A stretch of DNA of 64,000 nucleotides from Stenotrophomonas sp. BIGb0135 (GTDB lineage Bacteria; Pseudomonadota; Gammaproteobacteria; Xanthomonadales; Xanthomonadaceae). Below the pieces are notes generated by a model. The model did not search any database, was not told the DNA's origin, and saw only the letters and a list, made by a program, of their open reading frames with translations. Below, piece after piece: positions 61,118 to 64,000 of this stretch (its first letter is position 1; each line of letters begins with the position of its first letter). The position numbers were made by a program, and so were the translations under genes. Where the stretch lies: the NCBI RefSeq assembly GCF_024810105.1, contig NZ_JANUDX010000001.1:248001-312000 (forward strand), given 5' to 3'.

Positions 61118-63877
61118 ATGACCCTGCTGCATGCATGGTTCGATGCCTTCCTGCGCAGCCGTCGTGCTGCGAGCCTGTTCCGCCGCCGTGCCCTGCCCGA
61201 TGCCGGCGCGGGGCGCGGCGCGGCATCGGCGATGCCGGACGATGTCAGTGCCGGCCTGCTGCGCCTGGCGCACGCGCCGCTGGCGGCGGCGCTGGCCGGA
61301 CTGGACGCGCACCCGGAAGGACTGAGCGCGGACGAGGCGCGTGAGCGGCTGGCGCGGCTCGGCCCCAACGAGATCGATCACGAAAAGCCGCTGCCGTGGT
61401 GGCGCCACCTGTGGCAGTGCTATCGCAATCCGTTCAACCTGCTGTTGAGCGTGCTGGCGACGGTGTCCTGGCTGACCGAGGACATCAAGGCCACCGTGGT
61501 CATCGGCACCATGGTGGCCCTGTCCACGCTGATCCGCTTCGTCCAGGAGGGCCGCTCCAACCGGGCGGCCGAACGCCTGAAGGCACTGGTCGGCAACAAT
61601 GCCCGGGTGCTGCGGCGTGCGCCCGGCACCGAGGTCGCCGAGCTGGCCGACACCTGCGTTGGCGCGCACCTGCACAGCCGGCGCCCGGCGCAGCAGCGCT
61701 CGCTGCCGATCCGCGAGCTGGTTCCCGGCGACCACATCGTGCTGTCGGCGGGCGACATGATTCCCGCCGACTGCCGCGTGCTCGGCGCCAAGGATCTGTT
61801 CGTGGCACAGGCGGCGATGACGGGCGAGTCGCTGCCGCTGGAGAAGTTCGCCGAGCCCGACCCGCAGCAGGCCCACCTGCTGGACCAGCCCAACCTGTTG
61901 TTCATGGGCACCAACGTGGTCTCCGGCTCGGCCACTGCCGTGGTCCTGGCCACGGGCAACCGTACCTGCTTCGGCACCATCGCCCAGCGCAGCACCGCCA
62001 GCGAGCGCGCGCCGACGGCCTTCCAGGCCGGGGTGAACAGTGTGAGCTGGCTGCTGATCCGTTTCGCGCTGGTCATGGTGCCGTTCGTGCTGCTGGTCAA
62101 CGGCGTGACCAAGGGCGACTGGCCGGAGGCCTTCCTGTTCGCGCTGTCGGTGGCGGTCGGGCTGACCCCGGAAATGCTGCCGATGATCGTCACCTCCACG
62201 TTGGCCAAGGGCGCGGTACTGCTGTCGCGGCGCAAGGTGATCGTCAAGCGGTTGGATGCGATCCAGAACTTCGGCGCGATGGACGTGCTGTGCACGGACA
62301 AGACCGGCACGCTCACCCAGGACCGCATCGCGCTGGAGCGGCATACCGATGTGTTCGGCAATGATTCGCAGGACGTGCTGGCCTTCGCCTACCTCAACAG
62401 CCACTTCCAGACCGGGCTGACCAACCTGCTCGACCGCGCGGTGCTGGAGCACGTCGAGCTGCAGACCGAGCTGCGCCTGGCCCAGGACTACCGCAAGGTG
62501 GACGAGATTCCGTTCGACTTCGAGCGCCGCCGCATGTCGGTGGTGGTGTCCGAGCGCGAGGACCACCATGAGCTGATCTGCAAAGGTGCCGTGGAGGAAA
62601 TGCTGGCGGTGTGCAGCCACGTGCGCGAGGACGGTCGCGACCTGCCCCTGGATGCGGCCCGCCTGGCGCGCGTCCGCCAGACCACCGAGGAACTCAACGA
62701 GCAGGGGCTGCGCGTGGTGGCGGTGGCGATGAAGGAGACCCCGGCAGACCGCCAGGTGTACTCGAAGGCCGACGAGCACGCGTTGACGTTGCTGGGCTAT
62801 GTGGCCTTCCTCGACCCGCCCAAGGAATCCACCGCGCAGGCGTTGCAGGCATTGGCCGCACACGGGGTGGAAGTGAAGGTGTTCACCGGTGACAACGAAC
62901 TGGTCACCGCACGGGTGTGTGCCCAGGTCGGGCTGCCGGCCGAGACCATCGTGACCGGGCCGCAGCTGGAACGCATGGACGAGGCGGCGGTCTGCGCGGC
63001 GGCGCTGCGACATCGGGTGTTCGCCCGCCTCACACCCTTGCACAAGGAACGACTGGTGCGCGCATTGCGTGCGCACGGCAAGGTGGTGGGCTTCCTGGGC
63101 GACGGCATCAACGATGCCCCGGCGCTGCGCGCGGCGGACATCGGCATCAGCGTGGACAGCGCGGTGGATATCGCCAAGGAAGCCGCCGACATCATCCTGC
63201 TGGAGAAGAACCTGATGGTGCTGGAGGACGGCGTGATCCAGGGCCGGCGCACCTTCAGCAACATGCTCAAGTACATCCGCATGACCGCCAGTTCCAACTT
63301 CGGCAATGTGTTCTCCGTGCTGGTGGCGTCGGCGTTCCTGCCGTTCCTGCCGATGCTGCCGCTGCAGTTGCTGGTGCAGAACCTGCTGTACGACGTGTCG
63401 CAGATCGCCATTCCGTTCGACAACGTGGATGAGGAACTGGTGCGCCAGCCGTTGAAGTGGAACCCGGCCGATATCGGGCGTTTCATGGTGTTCTTCGGCC
63501 CGATCAGCTCGATATTCGACCTGAGCTGCTTTGCGCTGATGTGGTACGTCTTCGACGCACGCACGGTGGCCGACCAGAGCCTGTTCCAGTCGGGCTGGTT
63601 CGTGGTGGGCCTGCTCACCCAGACCCTGATCGTGCACATGATCCGCACCCCCAAGGTGCCGTTCGTGCAGAGCATCGCCGCCCCGCCGCTGCTGCTGATG
63701 ACCGGCCTGATCATGGCCATCGGCGTGCTGCTGCCGATGAGTCCGTTGGCCGGCTATTTCAAGCTGCAGGCACTGCCGGCGGGCTACTGGCCGTTCCTGG
63801 TGGCGATCCTGTTCGGCTACGCGGTCCTGACCACGCTGCTCAAGAAGGTGTACATCCGCCGTTACGGGTGGCAGTGA
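61118..63877 (+). CDS. mgtA: Mg2+-importing P-type ATPase (MgtA/MgtB family)
   Basis: 919 residues. An N-terminal cytoplasmic domain leads to the first helices (NPFNLLLSVLATVSWLTEDIKAT), the actuator domain with MTGESLPLEKF, the phosphorylation site DKTGTLTQD (aspartate near residue 394), the KGAVEEMLAVC nucleotide-binding block, the hinge GDGINDAPALRAADIG, and the C-terminal helices with NLLYDVSQIAIPFDNVD, which is typical of the MgtA subclass. Imports Mg2+ across the inner membrane. GAGGAG precedes the ATG. The next gene starts within its stop codon. Confidence 0.94.
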   Translation: MTLLHAWFDAFLRSRRAASLFRRRALPDAGAGRGAASAMPDDVSAGLLRLAHAPLAAALAGLDAHPEGLSADEARERLARLGPNEIDHEKPLPWWRHLWQCYRNPFNLLLSVLATVSWLTEDIKATVVIGTMVALSTLIRFVQEGRSNRAAERLKALVGNNARVLRRAPGTEVAELADTCVGAHLHSRRPAQQRSLPIRELVPGDHIVLSAGDMIPADCRVLGAKDLFVAQAAMTGESLPLEKFAEPDPQQAHLLDQPNLLFMGTNVVSGSATAVVLATGNRTCFGTIAQRSTASERAPTAFQAGVNSVSWLLIRFALVMVPFVLLVNGVTKGDWPEAFLFALSVAVGLTPEMLPMIVTSTLAKGAVLLSRRKVIVKRLDAIQNFGAMDVLCTDKTGTLTQDRIALERHTDVFGNDSQDVLAFAYLNSHFQTGLTNLLDRAVLEHVELQTELRLAQDYRKVDEIPFDFERRRMSVVVSEREDHHELICKGAVEEMLAVCSHVREDGRDLPLDAARLARVRQTTEELNEQGLRVVAVAMKETPADRQVYSKADEHALTLLGYVAFLDPPKESTAQALQALAAHGVEVKVFTGDNELVTARVCAQVGLPAETIVTGPQLERMDEAAVCAAALRHRVFARLTPLHKERLVRALRAHGKVVGFLGDGINDAPALRAADIGISVDSAVDIAKEAADIILLEKNLMVLEDGVIQGRRTFSNMLKYIRMTASSNFGNVFSVLVASAFLPFLPMLPLQLLVQNLLYDVSQIAIPFDNVDEELVRQPLKWNPADIGRFMVFFGPISSIFDLSCFALMWYVFDARTVADQSLFQSGWFVVGLLTQTLIVHMIRTPKVPFVQSIAAPPLLLMTGLIMAIGVLLPMSPLAGYFKLQALPAGYWPFLVAILFGYAVLTTLLKKVYIRRYGWQ

Positions 63878-64000
63878 TGGAGTTCAATCCGCACCTGCCG
63901 GCCTTCAACGCCGGTGCCACGATCAGTACCCTGATCAGCCTGTCCACCGCCTTCGTGCTGGGCGCGGCGATCGGCCTGGAACGGCAACTGCGCCAGCGCA
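63877..64000 (+). CDS. MgtC/SapB-family membrane protein (5' part, runs off the window)
   Basis: 41 residues visible: MEFNPHLPAFNAGATISTLI then a helix with STAFVLGAAIGLERQLRQR. The block AxxxGAAIGLERQ is the signature of the MgtC N-terminus. The ATG overlaps the mgtA stop (TGATG). MgtC-type proteins are often co-expressed with Mg2+ transporters and act on membrane ATPase or survival at low Mg2+. The rest is outside the window. Confidence 0.8.
   Translation, partial: MEFNPHLPAFNAGATISTLISLSTAFVLGAAIGLERQLRQR

Noticed and set aside
61028..63637. Long open frame (869 codons) antisense to mgtA
   Set aside because: It is a by-product of high GC and codon bias opposite a clear P-type ATPase. It has no recognisable domain and its composition (many H, Q, R) is typical of antisense frames.

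Overview
The window is high-GC chromosomal DNA of a gammaproteobacterium of the Xanthomonas/Stenotrophomonas group (Lysobacteraceae). I infer this from a xylan-use cluster with a GPH-type symporter, SMF-1/type 1-like fimbriae, RcsB-like regulators, the DUF3348-DUF802-OmpA-DUF2894 operon and an inovirus inserted at a dif site. The dif site at 30200-30227 places the window in the replication terminus region. No rRNA, tRNA or CRISPR array was seen. The species cannot be fixed from the sequence alone.

Layout. 1-6490: xylo-oligosaccharide operon on the + strand (partial GH43, GH3 xylosidase with a PA14 insert, a GPH symporter fused in frame to a second GH43 enzyme, aldose 1-epimerase). 6588-7979: succinate-semialdehyde dehydrogenase-like enzyme. 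8351-15114 (- strand): seven-gene chaperone-usher fimbrial operon. 15201-24825: a small gene, two RcsB-like response regulators, a DUF389 membrane protein with a small coupled gene, and two large sensor kinases, only one of which carries receiver and Hpt domains. 25146-28616: trimeric autotransporter adhesin. These genes look like one adhesion and surface-sensing island.

28.7-39.0 kb: a nest of filamentous phage DNA around dif. A nearly complete inovirus prophage (30228-38721) carries Rep, an ssDNA-binding protein, coat proteins, an adsorption protein, Zot and a DUF3693 regulator, plus an Apea-type HEPN gene that looks like an anti-phage cargo gene. It is flanked by remnants of related phages: a Zot tail, DUF3653 genes, and a degraded second copy to the right. 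In the circular phage the DUF3693 regulator would read through attP and gain 37 residues; integration cuts it short.

39.0-56.0 kb: mixed chromosomal genes. They include an RTX-repeat M91 metallopeptidase followed by a lipoprotein gene, an outer-membrane barrel protein, an SPFH/SHOCT + zinc-ribbon membrane module, a roadblock + small GTPase module, a third RcsB-like regulator, prolyl aminopeptidase, an azlC-like pseudogene, 3-methyladenine glycosylase and a TonB-like protein.

56.1-60.5 kb: a four-gene operon (DUF3348, DUF802, OmpA/MotB-like, DUF2894). Its two central proteins resemble a MotA/MotB- or ZorA/ZorB-type ion-driven motor with a very long cytoplasmic coiled tail. 60.6-64.0 kb: a magnesium-transport operon (mgtA and the start of an mgtC-like gene). 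It is preceded by a 30-codon leader ORF beginning MDPDP and followed at once by a 10-bp hairpin. This looks like a counterpart of the enterobacterial mgtL leader.
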